Assembly: GCA_951799425.1 (NCBI GenBank)
Contig: OX637401.1
Coordinates: forward strand, 22,172,001-22,236,000
Direction of reading: 5' to 3'
Source of the DNA: Ilex aquifolium
Taxonomy: Eukaryota > Streptophyta > Magnoliopsida > Aquifoliales > Aquifoliaceae
DNA: 64,000 nucleotides
The notes beneath the pieces were generated by a model, which worked only from the letters and a program-made list of their open reading frames with translations, was not told the origin of the DNA and searched no databases. Position numbers and translations under genes: made by a program. Shown here piece after piece: positions 22,400-35,079 of this stretch; position 1 is the first letter of the stretch; each line of letters opens with the position of its first letter.

Positions 22400-23590
22400 C
22401 TCAATAAAATTAATTGGTAACAATGTCACCCCAGTCTTAATCTCTGTTGCGATTTTTGTCAAATTGTCAGCCACATGAGATGCACGTGATAACATTTGTT
22501 GGATTATGGCCCTTAATCTTTTCACATGCCTATCAATTAGACAGAAATCGCAACAGAAGTTATGGTTAGAGTCACATTGTTAGCAATTAATTTTATTGAG
22601 TGTGCAAAATTTAAAACAATTGATGTTTGAAGGTACAAATTAATACTTCGTTTGATACGATGGAAAAATGGAAGAATAGAAAGTTGGAGGGATAGATAAA
22701 ACATCATGTTTGGTAAGGAAAAAAAATATGAATGATGGAAAAGTGGATGAATGAGCTTTCCTTCTAACTCACCAAAATTAATCTCTCCAAAATTTGAAGG
22801 AAAGTAGATAGAAAGTTAATTATTTCTGTTAAAATTGATATTATTTGTCTATATATCCTTTGATATATACATATATTATATATACATTAATTTCATATAT
22901 AAATACGATGCTAAAATATGTATTTCTATTTTTTTTTAAATTAAAAATTAAAAAAAAATTAAAAATATAACTGTCATTTTACCAAACATAAAAAAATTAA
23001 TCATTTTTATTTTACATTCATCCTACAAGACACAAAGGAAAGAAAGTGTATCATTCCTACTTTCCTTCCTTGAATGATAGAAAGTGTATTTCTGAAACTT
23101 TCCATCCCTCATTCTTTCCATCATTCTCACCAAACTGAAGCATAACAATTTTATAATCTTTCATGACACGAACTGATATTTGTCCTTAATAGTATCATAT
23201 GTCCAAAGAAACAGTTGATGGATAAAAAAAATCAATTACCATCATAGAAGAATCTTATTGTCATTTGTGGTTTAGTAAATAAAATAAGATGATGCACACA
23301 CTGCCTCATGTCATGGTGCCCAAAGTAGTAGTGCTTTTTTTTTTTGGTTCAAAGTAGTAGTGCTTTGTCCTTTCCGAGATATCCGGTAAAATTAGAATGA
23401 TACAGAGAAATAGTAACTTTTTTTTAATACAATTCTTTTTTGTGCTAGTGGGTTTAGTCGATTATGACACAAAATAACAGTGCAATCAGCAATGAAACTG
23501 TTGGATGAAAGTCAGAATATAAAGCATTAAAGAACTCAAAGCTCAGTATTAGGTCATTGTACTGTGGGTGAGTTGGGGGGTCTGAAGGGT
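22400..23590. repeat. Local duplication, copy 1 (partner at 25145-25820)
   Basis: Shared landmarks in the same order are GGATTATGGCCCT, AGTCACATTGTTA, CAATTAATTTTATT, TTTTATAATCTTTCA, CATAGAAGAATCTTAT, AAATAAGATGATGCACA, CCTCATGTCATGG, AAGTCAGAATATA and CTCAGTATTAGGTCATTGTA. Copy 1 contains the 499-bp Tourist-like insertion that the partner lacks. No gene is seen in either copy. Confidence 0.8.
22644..23142. mobile_element. Tourist-like (PIF/Harbinger) MITE, 499 bp
   Basis: The ends TACTTCGTTTGATACGATGG and CATTCTCACCAAACTGAAGCA are inverted repeats. The 3-bp duplication TAA flanks it (22641-22643 and 23143-23145). The partner copy of the surrounding local duplication reads straight through the site (ATAAATTAAAAATTTTATAA at about 25280), giving an empty-site control. 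The core is an AT-rich palindrome-like stretch. Confidence 0.8.
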
Positions 23591-24073
23591 GAACTCAAAG
23601 CTCAGCTAGAATTTAATGGCTATATCATATTCTTTACCGTGTTTGGATAACACATAAACACTCCTATAGGACCCATGGAGAAGGGTGATGTAATATGATA
23701 TCATTGACTATTTTGTTCCTAACCTATCCAATATAACATCATGTTTAGTTTATAAATTAACCTTTGACTAATTCCAAACAAATATTTCTTACATTTAATT
23801 TTAAAAAATGTTATAATTTCATATATTTTAGACAAGTGTTCATATGTTATGAGAATTGTTGAGAATCAACTCAAGCTCTCATTAATTAGTTATTTTATTA
23901 TTAGTTGTTAATTATTTTTAGTCCAAATAGGATATTGTTTTGTTAGAGTTAGTTTATTGTTTAAATTAGTTATTTTGTTAGAGAAGATGTCTTGATCTTC
24001 TTGAGGTATGTCGGCATAGCCTTACTTTGAAAAAAAAATTAGATCTGTGAAAAAACAAGAGAAAATGAAGAAG

Positions 24074-24076
<3 letters not shown>
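23143..24076. other. Gene-free region
   Basis: The first half belongs to local duplication copy 1. A 20-bp word, AAAGTAGTAGTGCTTT, is repeated around a T run near 23325-23365. No ORF is supported. Confidence 0.5.

Positions 24077-24115
<39 letters not shown>
24077..24115. repeat. (GA)n microsatellite
   Basis: About 19 GA units. It generates a Ser/Leu-repeat open frame on the minus strand that is not a gene. Confidence 0.95.
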
Positions 24116-24117
<2 letters not shown>

Positions 24118-25144
24118 AGGGCAATAGTTATCTTGTTTGTCCAAAAAATCCCAACCCTCCCTTCCTTGGGTTTCATTTAACCCAAGTAGATGGGTAAAAA
24201 TTGACATTTTCAAACTGAGTTGGAATAAAATCTGAATGAAATTTTTGATGCATTTTTTATTTATCAAACGTGGGATATATAGGTCCCACATATTTTTTTA
24301 TCCTATTCTATTAGAGTTATCCCCTTTTAATCTGCGATTTAAACATACCCTATGGTACCAGAAAAAAAATGTGGTAACGTACCGCTAATTACAATTTTTT
24401 ATGATAAAGTTTACACTTCTGAAATAAAAAGTTACAATTGTTCAAGGAAGACCATAATTGATCATAGACCCCATGATCGATTATGGGTTTCTTTTGAATA
24501 GTTGTAAGTTGATTTTTAAAAGTAGTAACTTCAATATTAATCGTAACTTTCCATGATTGATCATATCCTTTAAAAATTATAATTTACACCTCAAAAATGC
24601 TCCCTTAAAGCTAATGGCAAGACACTCTCGAGAAGTCGGAGACAATGATAGATTGATAAGAAATTTGCCCAAATTATAGGAATACGTTATAAAGGTGGTA
24701 AAGAGGAGGAAAATCCAGAGACACTGAGGGCTGAATTGAAGAGTCCGACTGTCTTTATAGGTGTGCCATAGCATAGCTAAAGGAGAAAATCCTAAAAGAT
24801 GGTACATTTATATGGAAAACTATTTAATTTTTAATATATATTAATTATAAGGTTCTAAAATAACAATTATACATTACAAATATTTTGTAGTTTGATATAT
24901 ATCTTTATGTATGAGTCAATATTTTTTAAATAAAAATTTAAGTAAAAATGAATAAGCTAATAAGAGTGCGAATTTAGAAAATAAAAATATGAATTCGTGA
25001 GTTTTATAAAGTGAGAGTGCGAATTCCCAGAGAATTCGCTTTCAAAATGCAAATTCGCACGCAGAGAGTTGGAGTGTTGATTGTTTTGAAGGATTACGTG
25101 ACTAAGGTTGAGATAATTAAAATTTTTAAAATATGATGGCTTTT
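24116..25144. other. Gene-free region
   Basis: AT-rich sequence with no supported coding frame or element ends. Confidence 0.5.
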
Positions 25145-25820
25145 GTTGGGTTATGGCCCTACACCTTGTCAAGTGCATGTCAATCTAACAGTAATTGCAA
25201 CGAAAGTTATGGCTGCAGTCACATTATTACCAATTAATTTTATTTGAGAATACAATTTGAAATAATTAATGTTTGAAAGTATAAATTAAAAATTTTATAA
25301 TCTTTCAAGATGCAAACTGTCATTTGTCCTTAAAAGTATCTGTAAACGTGCCTTTATCAATTCTATAGTTTATCACAAATCTTTGTGATACATCACATAG
25401 TATAAATAAATGAAATGTCTTGGACTCTCGGTGACCATAAGAGCCATCTTCTTTTTATATAAAATGTTATCATGGTATCAGAGATGATGGATAAGAAAAT
25501 GATAATTAGCAACATAGAAGAATCTTATGCTGATTTGTGGATTAATTAATAAAATAAGATGATGCACAACCATCCTCATGTCATGGTTCCGAAAGTAATA
25601 GCCTTTTTTTTTTATTTTTTGCCAGTGACTTTAGTCGATCATGATATAAAATAACAGTCATAGTAAACAATGACATGGTGTGGAGGAAAGTCAGAATATA
25701 GAGCTTTAAAGAACTCAAAGGTCAGTATTAGGTCCTGACCAAAAGAAAAACCAAAATGCTCAGTATTAGGTCATTGTATTATTAGGTCATAGTAATGTGG
25801 GTGGGTGGGGTCTGAAATCA
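25145..25820. repeat. Local duplication, copy 2
   Basis: This is the partner of 22400-23590, in the same orientation about 2.3-2.7 kb away and clearly diverged. It lacks the Tourist-like insertion. AGCTCAGTATTAGGTCATTG-type words occur three times at 25715-25790, so a small further duplication occurred here. Confidence 0.75.
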
Positions 25821-26317
25821 TTGGCTGTCTTGTCAGCTCCTTGGAAGTAAGTATAGTCAGAATCCCTGCGTCCCAGAAAGCCTTCCAATTTTTGGACTTA
25901 GAGTATGATATCGAAGGAAAAATTTTAGTATTGTATTTTTAAATTTTATTATTTTAATAGATATTTTTATAAATTTTATGGGTTATTTTATAATAAAAAA
26001 ATTTATCACTTTCGTGGTCATTTCAAGGACAAAATCAAAATTTTAATTCAAGGGAAACCAACATTGTCTTACAGTTTTTGGTAAATTTCCATAGTAAGTT
26101 GTTGAATATAATCAAGGCATGCAAAATTTAAATGAAATGGCAAAATTCTATCTACATGTATGTGACATGATCTTAATTTCATCTGATTTTCTATACAAAT
26201 TTTTTTTAAAAAAAATTACAAACTTGAACAATTCAAGTTTAAAATTTTGCAAAAAAAAAGTACAAACTTCAGTAATTCAAGTTTAAACACCCCAACCATA
26301 AACTTATACAACTCTTA

Positions 26318-26605
26318 GAGCATCTCCAAGGGGGGAGGCATATGGGGTGGCATACCCCAGATGTCACCCCAAATTCAAAAAAATTTACTCCAAAGGGGGT
26401 GGCATATGGGGTTAGAAAATGGCGTTAAGGTCTTTGGGGTGTCATTTTTGGCAACTCTGGAGAGAGAAAATGAGAGGTTGCAAATGGATTAGTGAATATA
26501 GATCCGTTAGATGAATATAGATCCAACGATTCATATAGATTAATGAATAAAAATATGAAAATGGCACTCCATTTTGGCACCTGTCATTAGAGCAGATTTA
26601 TAATT
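26318..26605. mobile_element. Possible small MITE, GAGCATCTCCAA type
   Basis: The block begins GAGCATCTCCAAGG, a very common start of plant MITEs, and contains two copies of GGGGTGGCATATGGGGT-like words (about 26338 and 26398). A partial mirror GGCACCTGTCATTAGAGCAG lies near 26576. The right end is not convincing. Confidence 0.35.
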
Positions 26606-28154
26606 TAGAGGTGTCAAAACACTGTTCAAGATTACAAAAAACAACCATGTTACTTGGATTTAAAATATTAATTTATTTAATTAATTATTATTAATTTAAT
26701 TATAAGTCTTAATATTTATTAAAACTCATTACTTATTTAAGAATTATGATTGATTAAATCAATAAATCATATCAATATTTTAAATCTAAATAACATTTCT
26801 TGGGACAAATTGTCTCCCACCTTTTCTCTCTCCTCACTTAGAATTGAACCTTTTTAGCACCCTGATGTAGGGGTTATTAAACAAGTCAATTTTGAATATT
26901 TTTTTAAACTCGTTTATGTGTAAACTCGCCATTTTTTGTAGTTGTCTATGATGACTTTGACTGAAGCAGAAGACAAGAAAGTTTCCACCAAATTGTATAT
27001 TCGATGGTGACTTGTCTAGTCATGGAATTTGGCCATATTAATCTTTTGTTTGCTCTCCTAACGGATGTCTCTAAAATTATGCCACTTTTTAGGTGTGTGG
27101 AAAATTGTCCTTTTATTTTTGAGGTGTCTCTAAAGTTATGTCACATTTTAGGTATGTGGAAAATTGTCCCAAAAAAAAAAGGAAAATTGTCCTTTTGTTT
27201 TTTAGGTGAATTATATTCTGGGCATTTGATTATGATCCCGATCTCACTTTCTCTCTTACCTCCGTGAACTATTACATTTGATTTCACTTTGCTCTAAAAC
27301 CTAATGGAAGCTACACTCCCACCTATCAATTTATTTCTTGGTATTGGCTTTGGTATTGTATAAATCTTAAACCCCCACCACTAATAAGGACTAAATAAGG
27401 TATTTTTTTTTAATTTGTTTCATGAATTTAATACCATACTTTCACGGGCTCACTTCCCTATTAAGGATAAGACTATGGTACGGGAAAAAAAAAAAGGGTT
27501 AGTACCATACCACCATTTATAGATTTTATGATTTTTTTTTTTAATAAATTTTGAGAGTTATTTATAATTTTTAGGGTTACTTGGGTTGATCATAAATTTA
27601 CAATAATATTGAGGTTGTAAGTTCTAACCCGAGGACAGCTACTTTGCTACACGACAAGTTTGTATTCTTTTTTTTTTTTTTTAATTTCAGTCAAAATTTG
27701 AGTAAGTGGCTAACATACAAGTATATAGATTTATTGAGCTTAAAAAATTAAAATATAAATAAATAAATTTATTGTGGTAAGAAAATCAAAATACAAATTA
27801 TAAATTAGTTGTTGGATGGAAGCGATTTAGACCGTTACTATATTTTATATTTTGGGAACTTCCTATTTTATTATATGGATTTTGTCATTTATTTTTTATT
27901 TTCAAATTCTTTTGGGAAGTAATGAAATATTTTTTTGAGAGACTGTCATAATAATAGAGTGATTTGTCCATATTGAACTGTGATGTTATTAAACGATGCC
28001 ATGGCCCTCACCTGGTCAGCAATTGTCCAGTGAGTGGTTTGTGGGTCTCATTGTTCAAAAAAAAAAAATTGTGATGTTGCTTTCACAAACAAATATGGCT
28101 AAAGTAACCAGAATTTTGAGTAGATTCTTGATGCCGTAGTACTCATATGAAAAA
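26606..28154. other. Gene-free region
   Basis: No coding frame is supported. The words GTGTGGAAAATTGTCC and ATGTGGAAAATTGTCC are repeated at 27092-27190 around an A run. A stretch at 27995-28065 ending in an A run might be a SINE 3' remnant. Confidence 0.45.
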
Positions 28155-28325
28155 GTAAGTACTATGTAACTCAAATTTGTAACCTAAATTTGCATTTTAA
28201 ATGAACGGGAACCATTGGATGAGTGAATCCCATCAATTTTTTTAAATGAGAACCACTGATCTAATAGTCCTTATTGATTTGTGATGCTATTTGGGATCCC
28301 AAATTTTAGTTGCATAGCATTACTC
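28155..28325. mobile_element. MULE-like MITE, 171 bp
   Basis: Ends GTAAGTACTATGTAACTCAA and CCCAAATTTTAGTTGCATAGC...ATTACTC are inverted repeats, and the middle holds GGGAACCATTGGATGAGTG. It is flanked by the perfect 9-bp repeat TATGAAAAA (28146-28154 and 28326-28334). It belongs to the same family as the 156-bp element at 54203-54358. Confidence 0.85.
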
Positions 28326-28399
28326 TATGAAAAATCGAACTCTAGTAAGGGAGACAAAGACTTCTAAGATCACCTTATCCATTTCTTAATCTTGTATAC

Positions 28400-28640
28400 A
28401 ACTAGGGCTCATAATTGAATCAAACTAAAAAAAATGAGTTTAAACAATTGTTCAAGGTCTACTCTTTTAGAAAACGAGTTAAGTTCGAACCAAACCAAAT
28501 TCGAATTAAAGCCGAGCTTAAAAAATTATTCAAACTTAGCTCAAACGAGCCTTAAACGAACCGAACCCGAGCTGAGCTCCAATAACTCGATTCGATTATC
28601 AACCTTATATATAACTCAACTAAACTAAATCTTGACCATA
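28400..28640. mobile_element. Possible hAT-like MITE remnant
   Basis: TAGGGCTCATAATTGAATC resembles the start of common plant hAT MITEs, and the body carries GAGCTTAAA/GAGCCTTAAACGAACCGAAC-type words. No matching right end was found. Confidence 0.3.
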
Positions 28641-28847
28641 AAATTTTTAGGGTAGTATGTAAATTATGTTTCTTACTCTAATATGTACTCCAGAATTGTT
28701 TTCCTGCTATAAGACACAGAGACAGTCAGCACAAAGTGAAACCAGCTTCTTTGTGCGAGTGGCCATGGGAACTTTAATCAAATAATTAATTCAACCAGTA
28801 ACCTGATTCGACAGATGAAGAAATGCCATTAGCACAGCAGTCCTTAC

Positions 28848-28855
28848 TATAAAAG
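28848..28855 (+). promoter_or_regulatory. TATA box of gene A
   Basis: TATAAAAG lies 163 bp upstream of the gene A start codon, at the same relative place as in B, C and D. Confidence 0.7.
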
Positions 28856-28895
28856 ATGGAAATACGCAGTAATATCATATCAAAGATCAACTCTA

Positions 28896-28994
28896 GCAAG
28901 GAACAGAGTCACTGTTAAGGTCTCCTTCTCCATGTCTTCCTCTGATATGCATTCATATGGTTTCCTACAGTAACAAGTTTTTTGTCTTCTGCAG
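28896..28994 (+). other. Putative 5' leader intron of gene A (GC-AG)
   Basis: The acceptor TTTGTCTTCTGCAG is shared with gene B. At the donor position, genes B and D have CTCTG/GTAAGG and CTCTG/GTAAAG, while A has CTCTA/GCAAGG, a GC donor. Splicing is inferred from these alignments only. Confidence 0.45.
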
Positions 28995-29010
28995 GAAGTG
29001 GTATTTACTG

Positions 29011-29586
29011 ATGGCCAACACAGCAAGAACAACCTTCCTTCATCGTGGATGGACAAGCTTCTCTGGGCAGTTTCATGCAGCCTCCATCGATATGAGATTC
29101 AATCTCACAGGAGAACAACATACTTCCTCTTCACGCCATGCCATTCTCGCCTTTATTGTTCCGGTAGTCATCAACCTCATGCAGTTGAAGTCCCAAGGAA
29201 AGGAAGAAACTCCATTTGAAACCCACCCCAAAACCATGTGTGTTGCCATTGCTAGTTTGCTCCTATATTGCATCTTGGCCGAAGCAAAGTTCAGATTTTC
29301 CTCTCCAACTTATGCTAGTATTGTTCAGCATGGTATGGCGTTGTTTGGTTTCTTGTCATTGGTATCTCTAACATCAACTATGTTCCCAGACTCGGTTATG
29401 CTGGTTCCATATGTGGTGTTCATCACGCTTTCAGCAGCTGGATTGCTACACTTCTTTTGCTGGACAGTAATGGGGAGACCGGTAGAATCACGCCTTCAAG
29501 TTAGGCCCATGTTACGCCGCTTGACCGATTCACATGGGCGCAGGGCACATGCCTTTATGAATGAGAGGGATACACTTCCAGTGTAA
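29011..29586 (+). CDS. Gene A: uncharacterised four-helix membrane protein, 191 aa
   Basis: The protein starts MANTARTTFLHRGW. The conserved N-terminal block RTTFLHRGWTSFSGQF...SIDMRFNL (residues 6-32) is followed by four hydrophobic segments at about 42-60, 75-92, 107-125 and 130-152. A basic tail ends RRAHAFMNERDTLPV. The start is set at ATG 29011 because all four paralogues share it, it follows the putative leader-intron acceptor, and in gene D the frame upstream of the equivalent ATG is closed by a stop. The frame is intact. It differs from gene B at 16 of 191 residues. I recognise no named domain; a membrane location is inferred from hydrophobicity. The TATA box at 28848 supports transcription. 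Confidence 0.85.
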   Translation: MANTARTTFLHRGWTSFSGQFHAASIDMRFNLTGEQHTSSSRHAILAFIVPVVINLMQLKSQGKEETPFETHPKTMCVAIASLLLYCILAEAKFRFSSPTYASIVQHGMALFGFLSLVSLTSTMFPDSVMLVPYVVFITLSAAGLLHFFCWTVMGRPVESRLQVRPMLRRLTDSHGRRAHAFMNERDTLPV

Positions 29587-32503
29587 CCAGAAGAAATTAA
29601 GGCATCCTTGGACAAGCAAACATGGATCTTGACATCAGATAAACCCAAAACCAAAAGACATCTGAAATGCGATAGGGCTTGCCAAAATATAAGTAGTCTT
29701 AAAGTGTGTTATAAAACGTGGCAATAAGGCTATGTTAGAGAACAGCTATGCGTATTTCTCATCGAGTAATATGTATCAAATGTTTGATATAATGATAATA
29801 AGTAATATGTATCAAATGTTTTATGTAATGATAATATGGTAGGGATAATTGCCAAACTATCTCAGATTGCTGAAAAAGACCTACATGCAAACTGATACAT
29901 GAATAAAATCATCACTCCATGAAGTAAAGCGAATGGAAGAAACAGTCTAGGAAATGAAGCAGAAGACAAGTCCAAATTGATGAGTCTGGCCACAAATACT
30001 AAATTTACAGCCTGACTTCTAAAATTGGGCAGGAATGGTCTAAAGACGCATCAAATATTCTCAATTTACCAAGAAACCCTTGTCAGTAAACGTCAGTTAT
30101 TTTAGCCATTTATGCAAACTGAACAAATCACGTGAACCAAGTAGTTCTTATTATCCCTTCCCTTTTAATCTTTCTCCAACATTAAGGAACAAACGAAAGA
30201 AAAAAAATCAATGTAATCAGTCCAAAGGTATCTATATTATGATTTTTACCTCCTTATCTCTGGGGATATTACACAAACCAACACAGAGGTTTGCATTTAT
30301 TGTACATCGCCACCCACAGGCATCCAATAAAATAAAAATTCACTCCATCCAAAGGCTAACAAAACCAACTAAAAGAAGTCCTTTTATTCTACAATATTCG
30401 ATATAATACCAAATCAAAATAGAAAAAAATAGGAATAATCACCCATTTTCTATCTACAATACTAGTAAAACAGTTTTGTCGTGTCAAAGTTCGATTATTT
30501 GTGTTTGAAACTAACTTAATCCATTTATCATTCATGTTAGCAGGTCGTGTTATTTTCAGGTTTGTGTTAGAACCTAATCAACCCTCACTCACTCATTTTA
30601 TGTCAAGTTCTTGCCGTTAACCTATTATGTTAAAATGTCATCCTATTTTGCCCTTCTTGAAATTGAAAACAATAAGCTAGGAACATAAAAAAATCAAACA
30701 TTATGAAGAAAGGCTTCTCCAGACTCCTCTTCCAACTCGTCGGCAGGGGCAGGGGCAGGGCCACCTAATAAAATTGCATCAAATATATCATAATTGATAC
30801 ATAAAAAATCATTACAAAACAGGGTAAAAAACTACTATATGGTTTACACAAACAGAAAAGATACTAATTATAACCCTTCTATAAAAATAAAGGTTAATTA
30901 CGACTTATACAATTGACCTGATAAATTCCTTCAGTTTTTGCACAATTTGTCACGAACCTAACATGATAAAACTACACCATAAAAAGAGAGTAAAATAGAA
31001 GTCAAAACAAAAGGACCAAATCAAGATCAGCGATAGCAAAAAAGAACAAAAAATTAACCTGAAGAATACAAGTAGAGGCAAAGGCATGAATATGATTCTG
31101 TCATGGTCAGTACATTTATTACCAAACAAAAAATAATTGAAGTACCATACAAGGTTGAAGATTTGAAATCGCAATAAGAAAAGCAAAAATTTCATGACAT
31201 AAGACAGCATATTAAAACCAAACCTATTGCACCATCTAGATTCTAGATCCAAATTGTAACATTGGGTTCAATCTTTACTAAATCAGAGACTGAGAGCTTA
31301 AATGTGTATCAACCAAAATGAAATGAGACGGAAGATCTCAGGCTTACCATTTAACCACGTACTTCAGTTCACTGAAGGAGGAACCTTGTGCAATTCATAA
31401 TTCCACCATTTTGCCATGTTTTCTATCGAATATTTAACTACATACCGCTCAACCCACAAGAGATTTTTGGCAGCAAGTACAACTTGACGGTCAATGCTCT
31501 GCTGCTACTTTCCCCTGCAGAGGCTGTAGATCCCAATACTTGTCCCTTGATTATCAAACAAGAAGAAACCAAAAAACAAAAAACAAATATTCAAATAAAT
31601 CAGCAATCTTTATAAGAGAATTGCATAGTAATTACAAGAAAGCATGCCAAGAAGAATGACAATGGCATTCCAAATTCTAAAGGGGTAATAACCTAGCGCG
31701 AGTCCATCCCATATAAATAATGTGGATGCATGTGTTCCAATTTTCATCTAGCAGGGGCTTAACAACAAAGTGTTAAATCAGTCTTCTGAAAACAATTTGT
31801 AAAACTATTTGCCTTAATGTGTCAACTATCAAGAAAATAGAAAAGAAAAGGCCTAATACAAGAATCAGCCTAACATTAGACAGTATTATAAAAATAAATT
31901 CTATATACTCAATCCATCACAATGGAAGAACATTCTCAATCTTAATTGACCGTCCATGTAAAGAAACCAGCATTTACCAAAAAAATGTACTAACTGATGA
32001 ACATTTTACCTCTAAACCTGATTGAACGACTTTTTTTTGTGTAAATAATCACATCATTTCACTTCCAAAAAGAAACTAACTCATATGACTAGATTTTGAG
32101 GGGAATGTCCATCCTTTCACAAACTGCAGCTTAATCGTACAAAAATTTCCACATCAATCCAATCCCGTTAGGGTTTCTTGCTAAGAATCAAAAATTAAAA
32201 AAGGCTAATGGAATACTGCTTGCACTTCAATTTTCATCAGCAGCCCAAAACTGTAGTAGTTCGAACTCTTCAAGTTCATCACGCAATGAATGTTAAGTTG
32301 TGAACAGTCTCTGTACTTCCAATCAGTCAACTTAATCACTAAACACACAACACGAAGTCCGCCTTCTATGAATCTGACTGCATAGTACAGAAAGCCTAGC
32401 TAAATTGAATCAGATCTCAACCCAAAACCAAGGGAAGCACAACGGCAAACAGTTTCTTCTATGTACAGAAGCATACTACCCAATAATGTAGGATGGAAAT
32501 GCT
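29587..32503. other. Downstream block of gene A, shared with B, C and D
   Basis: No intact gene is visible. Homologous sequence follows all four genes, e.g. TCTTTCTCCAACATTA (about 30168, 41650, 47920, 61510) and AGAAAGGCTTCTC (30702, 42260, 62080). A ~40-bp segment ATGATAATAAGTAATATG...is doubled near 29770-29835 relative to gene B. At 31364-31497 a minus-strand stretch CTTGCTGCCAAAAATCTCTT is conserved in A, B and D and might be part of an old exon, but the frames disagree between copies. Confidence 0.6.
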
Positions 32504-34014
32504 TCACAATCCCATCAAAACTCTCAGACCAAAACCAAATTTCATGCTACGTCTAGCAGTCACAACTTTTTTCGTTGTTCTTTCCACCAATTCATCTTCT
32601 TCTCTAAGAACAAAAAGCTTGAAAGCATCTGAATCTCTTGCTAAATGTGCCAAGTAACTTCCAGTCCAGTTAGCTAAAGGAAGATCGCTCATCACAAATA
32701 TATATGAACTGGAAGCGAGCCCATTTATTTCAAAGGTTCTAACTTTTGTCTTAACCCCAGAAACATAGCCTTCCAGTGTGCTTGCAAAAAATTCAATACC
32801 CCATCTTCATTATTTTGGTATGTCTAAACTGTTGTTCAGCAATCTTCATCTAAAGAATTCAAACACTTCCTGGCACAAATTGTAGTGATCCACATTGCCT
32901 TACACTCTCAAAGAAAGATTGTTCTACTTCTGAGTCTTTGGAGCAAGCAAAGTCTATCTCTATACCACACCACATTAATACAAAGACTCTAAAATCTATC
33001 GACCTTAACCGCTGATACAGACACCAATGCTGAAAGATCAATTATGTCAGCCATAGATACATACCTCCAACCACATATGGAAAATAATTGAAAACCAACC
33101 TAAATCAAGTTTTTTCTTTTATATATTTTAAGTTCAAAACCACCTCACTAAATCACCTTCCTTATAATGTAAAAATTTAAATTTTGATGCTACATTTTGA
33201 TAAATAAACCAAACCAAAACAACCCAATATCGAAAATTGTTAAAAAAAATGAACAGCTCTCGCAGCAATTGAGAAGGGAAGACAAAGCTAATTGATGCTA
33301 TGAGCAATAAAATTATTGCAAGCACAGACAAATTGAGAAGCTAATCGCGTCAGAATAAACATTGTTTCCCAGAATTTTCACGCACATGCAATATAAAACA
33401 CACGCAAACACGAATGCATATGAAAATAAATTGTGTTGAGGGCACAGACACTAAAAGGACCCAATTAGAAACAAAAATCAAACATTGAGAGTTCAATAGT
33501 TAAAAAATGTCTTGTAAAATGATTTGCACACAAGTTTAAATCTTGAGAAACTTATTGCCCAATAAAATAAAAGCATATATACCCACAAATTCACTTGCCT
33601 ACTAGCTACTCAAAATGAGCTCAATTACATGAATCCAAACCGAAAGTCCTAGCTTTTTGGGACTCAAACCTAAATTTCGGGAAACAACCGAGAGAAACCG
33701 CATGGTGATACAGAACAGAAGGGCAATTAGAGTTCGATTCAGTATGGAAGCCATTAATATAGCGTTATTGAACTCGGACAACAGGTTGCTGAACCCACTA
33801 TGTGATGCATACCAGAGCAATTTTTCTCCTTTTCTCCTAGAGCTTCTATTTGAGAGCTGTATTGTAGGGTTAGTGAAATTCTGGAAATTTGGACAGAATC
33901 GGAAACAAGGTGTTTGTAGGAGATGAAGAAGAGGAGAGAGAATAGGAGGACTGAAAAATGGTGACTCGGTCTCTTATTCCATATGTTGGTTCTGTTCAAG
34001 TTCGCAGCTTCCAT
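32504..34014 (-). pseudogene. O-fucosyltransferase-like gene remnant (copy in unit 1)
   Basis: Read on the minus strand from ATG 34014: an N-terminal membrane anchor (FSVLLFSLLFFISYKH), then LWYASHSGFSNLLSEFNNAI and ILMASILNRTL, the hallmark of plant GDP-fucose protein O-fucosyltransferase family members. Later exons read IDFRVFVLMWCGIEIDFACS (about 32990) and ANWTGSYLAHLARDSDAFKL (about 32640). Frame shifts occur after GEKEK near 33822, after LNRTLIA near 33728 and in the middle exon near 33000. About 245 bp that unit 2 still has are deleted near 32780. The anchor/core shift is shared with unit 2, so the gene was already broken before the segment duplicated. Confidence 0.75.
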
Positions 34015-34038
34015 TCCTTCTTGTCTGAGAAGTATGAA

Positions 34039-34799
34039 GGGATCGTTTGGTAACGTTTTTGTTTTCGCGTCTATAAAAAAATTAAAAATAGAGATAATTT
34101 TTGTTTCTGTTTTGTAATAAACACTAAAACAGAAAACATGTTTGGAAGTCATTTTTGTCTATCAAATTATGATAATAAAAACAAAAAATATGTTTGGTAA
34201 CTATTTCAAATTTTATCCTAAATATGTTTGGTATCAATTTAGCAATTAAATCCCAAATCAACACAACACACACACATGCACAGACTCAACACAGCACAGA
34301 TCCTGTGTATATATGCACAGATCTGTGCATATATATGCACAGCTTCTAGGTTTCACAGAGAAGAGGGAGAGAGGAGAGAGAGGCAGCGCTGGGGAGGAGA
34401 GAGGCAGCAATGGGAAGGAGAGAGGCCGCGATGGGTTTCTCTGTATCGTCTGGTGGTCTGATACAGAGAAAGGAGATAGGAGGGAGAGAGAAGCGATGGG
34501 GAGGAGCGAGGGATGAAATGGGTTTTTATACTTCAACAAAAAAAAAGCCTTGTTTTGCTGTTAAGAAGAGTTGAAGTCCGAATCTCATTAATTCCTAAGC
34601 CTTTTTGCGCGTGTTGTCTTTGTTTTTGGTGTTTCTTGGAACATCTTTTTTTTGTTCCCATTTTTTTGTCTTTGTTACCAAACTACTAATATAAAACAAA
34701 AACAAAAACAGTACCCAAACATATTTTTGTTTTCATTTTTGACAAAAATTAAAAACAAAAATACAAAACACAAGACAAAGACAGTTACCAAACAGCCTC
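34039..34799. mobile_element. Tourist-like MITE, 761 bp, only in unit 1
   Basis: Ends GGGATCGTTTGGTAAC and GTTACCAAACAGCCTC are inverted repeats. Flanks are GAA on both sides (34036-34038, 34800-34802). Unit 2 has the empty site AAGTATGAAATTTTT at about 51806-51820. The interior holds ACACAC and GA-rich tracts and TATATGCACAG palindromes (34258-34530), which generate spurious frames. Confidence 0.85.
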
Positions 34800-34834
34800 G
34801 AAATTTTTTTAAAAAAAAAAGTTCGGAGAAAAAA

Positions 34835-34920
34835 TTTCAGTTTTTTATTCTATTTTTTGCACAAAACAGTTTTTGTTTTTTATTCTATTTTTGCACAAAA
34901 CAGTTTTTGTTCAATAAATC
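34835..34920. repeat. Short tandem duplication, unit 1
   Basis: A ~35-bp segment containing TTTTTTATTCTATTTTTTGC and ACAAAACAG is present twice. Unit 2 has it once, preceded by about 140 bp (51850-51990) that unit 1 has lost. Confidence 0.7.
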
Positions 34921-35079
34921 ATTTAAAGAATTATCATTATTGTTAAATTTTAATTATATATAATTTATTAAAATAAATTTTCACACGATAAATTGTATAG
35001 GTCAAACTTGTTGAATTTGTTAGATGTCAAATAGTTTCAAATGAGTTCAAATAACTCAATTTCATTGCATAGTCACTCT

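Noticed and set aside
27995-28066. SINE remnant ending in an A run
   Set aside because: It is too short, with no pol III boxes or target duplication.
31364-31497. Possible conserved minus-strand exon behind genes A, B and D
   Set aside because: DNA is conserved by duplication, but frames and stops differ between copies and no family is recognised.
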